55,336 nt of DNA from Planctomycetaceae bacterium (GTDB lineage Bacteria > Planctomycetota > Planctomycetia > Pirellulales > Pirellulaceae): positions 1 through 55,336 of the forward strand of contig PBCP01000059.1 of assembly GCA_002717145.1 (NCBI GenBank), in the 5' to 3' direction. The position numbers were made by a program, and so were the translations under genes. This document shows positions 54,485-55,336 of this stretch, one piece after another. Under the pieces are notes generated by a model. It was not told where the DNA came from, made no database searches, and saw only the letters and a program-made list of their open reading frames with translations. The stretch's first letter is position 1. Every line of letters begins with the position of its first letter.

Positions 54485-55336
54485 TTAGAAATACCCTTCC
54501 TTCTTCTTATCTTCCATACTGCCTTCTTCGTCGTTATCTATAACTCGTCCCTGTCGCTCAGACGTGGTCGCTAACAACATTTCCTGAATGATTTCAGGCA
54601 GCGTTTTGGCAGTAGATTCTACAGCACCTGTCAGTGGATAGCATCCCAGCGTTCTAAACCGTACTTCTTTCATCATAGGCGTTTCACCTTCATGCAACTT
54701 GAGACGATCATCGTCAACAAGTATCAGGATGCCATCTCGCTCCACAACAGGTCGGACATCAGCAAAGTAAAGAGGCACGATTGGAATACTCTCCAGATGG
54801 ATGTATTGCCAGATGTCTAATTCTGTCCAGTTAGACAACGGGAATACTCTGATGCTTTCACCTTTATTGACTCGTGTGTTGTATAGGTTCCATAATTCGG
54901 GCCGCTGATTCTTTGGGTCCCACCGATGAAATTCATCACGAAATGAAAAGACGCGTTCTTTCGCACGTGATTTTTCCTCGTCACGTCGGGCACCACCAAA
55001 AGCCGCATCGAATTTGTAATGATTTAATGCCTGCTTGAGCCCCTCGGTCTTCATAACCGTTGTATGTTTCCCACTGTTTTTCAATGGATCAAGCCCTAAC
55101 TTGACACCTTCTTCATTGATGTGCACCAACACATCAAGACCAAGTTCTTTACGGGCATATTCTTCACGAAATTGAATCATTTCGCTGAATTTCCAGGTCG
55201 TATCAACATGCAACAGAGGAAAAGGAGGTTTGGCTGGATAGAACGCTTTCAACGCCAAATGAACCATCACTGATGAATCTTTTCCGACCGAATACAGCAT
55301 GACTGGATTGTCAAACTCAGCAGCCACTTCACGAAT
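54485..55336 (-). CDS. cysD: Sulfate adenylyltransferase subunit 2, 5' partial
   Basis: CysD, running off the right edge. 281 or more residues are visible; the family has about 300, and the REVAAEF reading continues through the edge, so the GTG at 55327 is unlikely to be the start. The PP-loop ATP-binding motif is [20 protein letters not shown], followed by [49 protein letters not shown] and the C-terminal [24 protein letters not shown] tail ending GYF. It adenylylates sulfate together with CysN. It is the upstream gene of the cysD-cysNC pair. Confidence 0.95.
   Translation of the reverse strand: MREVAAEFDNPVMLYSVGKDSSVMVHLALKAFYPAKPPFPLLHVDTTWKFSEMIQFREEYARKELGLDVLVHINEEGVKLGLDPLKNSGKHTTVMKTEGLKQALNHYKFDAAFGGARRDEEKSRAKERVFSFRDEFHRWDPKNQRPELWNLYNTRVNKGESIRVFPLSNWTELDIWQYIHLESIPIVPLYFADVRPVVERDGILILVDDDRLKLHEGETPMMKEVRFRTLGCYPLTGAVESTAKTLPEIIQEMLLATTSERQGRVIDNDEEGSMEDKKKEGYF

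Overview
The window looks like chromosomal DNA of a planctomycete (Pirellulales/Planctomycetales type). The evidence is the gene families present: DUF1549/DUF1553 planctomycete cytochromes, a DUF1501 protein, a BBP7-type outer-membrane barrel, a giant surface protein with the LEPR-XLL N-terminal motif, a DUF4254 protein, a zinc-ribbon/GYF membrane protein, many secreted proteins with RR-type or lipoprotein signals, and a large share of proteins known only from this phylum. I see no rRNA, tRNA, CRISPR array, phage or plasmid genes. About 40 genes lie on both strands in short runs.

Layout. 1-8026 (+): end of a DUF3179 membrane protein, a DUF1549/DUF1553 cytochrome with a DUF1501 partner, an acetyltransferase and a secreted M16 peptidase. 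8045-12661 (-): a benzoylformate-decarboxylase-like ThDP enzyme, a small lipoprotein, a D-malate/tartrate dehydrogenase-like enzyme and an M28 lipoprotein. 12841-16951 (+): DUF4254 protein, a secreted HEAT-LRR-PDZ-PDZ protein, then a cupin, a VOC protein and an SDR. 16962-21058 (-): a second DUF1549/DUF1553 protein with Ig-like domains, coupled to a PPC-domain protein. 21322-24859: a PhyH dioxygenase, a coiled-coil exported protein and a BBP7 porin-like protein. 24886-32505 (-): a RAYT-type Y1 transposase, a palindromic repeat array, a 1628-residue surface protein and a class II-like cytochrome c; a divergent ApbE flavin transferase follows (+). 34081-37433 (-): a repetitive charged coiled-coil gene split by one in-frame TAA, and a DUF1598-like secreted protein. 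37715-45899: mostly housekeeping genes (LarA-like, YgfZ-like, NUDIX, M29 aminopeptidase, RmlD-like, GYF, mtnA). 45901-50167 (-): an eight-heme cytochrome, an exported Gfo/Idh oxidoreductase and an NHL propeller. 50304-52495 (+): RraA-like protein and glnA. 52544-55336 (-): cysNC and cysD, the last cut by the window edge.

Points of most interest: (a) a REP-like palindrome family with the arm GTGCCACCCACT, clustered beside the RAYT gene and scattered elsewhere, which may be the element that transposase moves; (b) a second palindrome family lying inside the coding sequence of the giant protein; (c) the giant protein itself, which has a cyclophilin domain near its N-terminus and a CxxC thioredoxin-like domain at its C-terminus, so it resembles a surface-displayed folding/redox scaffold; (d) the five-repeat coiled-coil gene broken by a single TAA with the frame fully preserved beyond it. 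All functional statements rest on reading motifs by eye; no database search was run.
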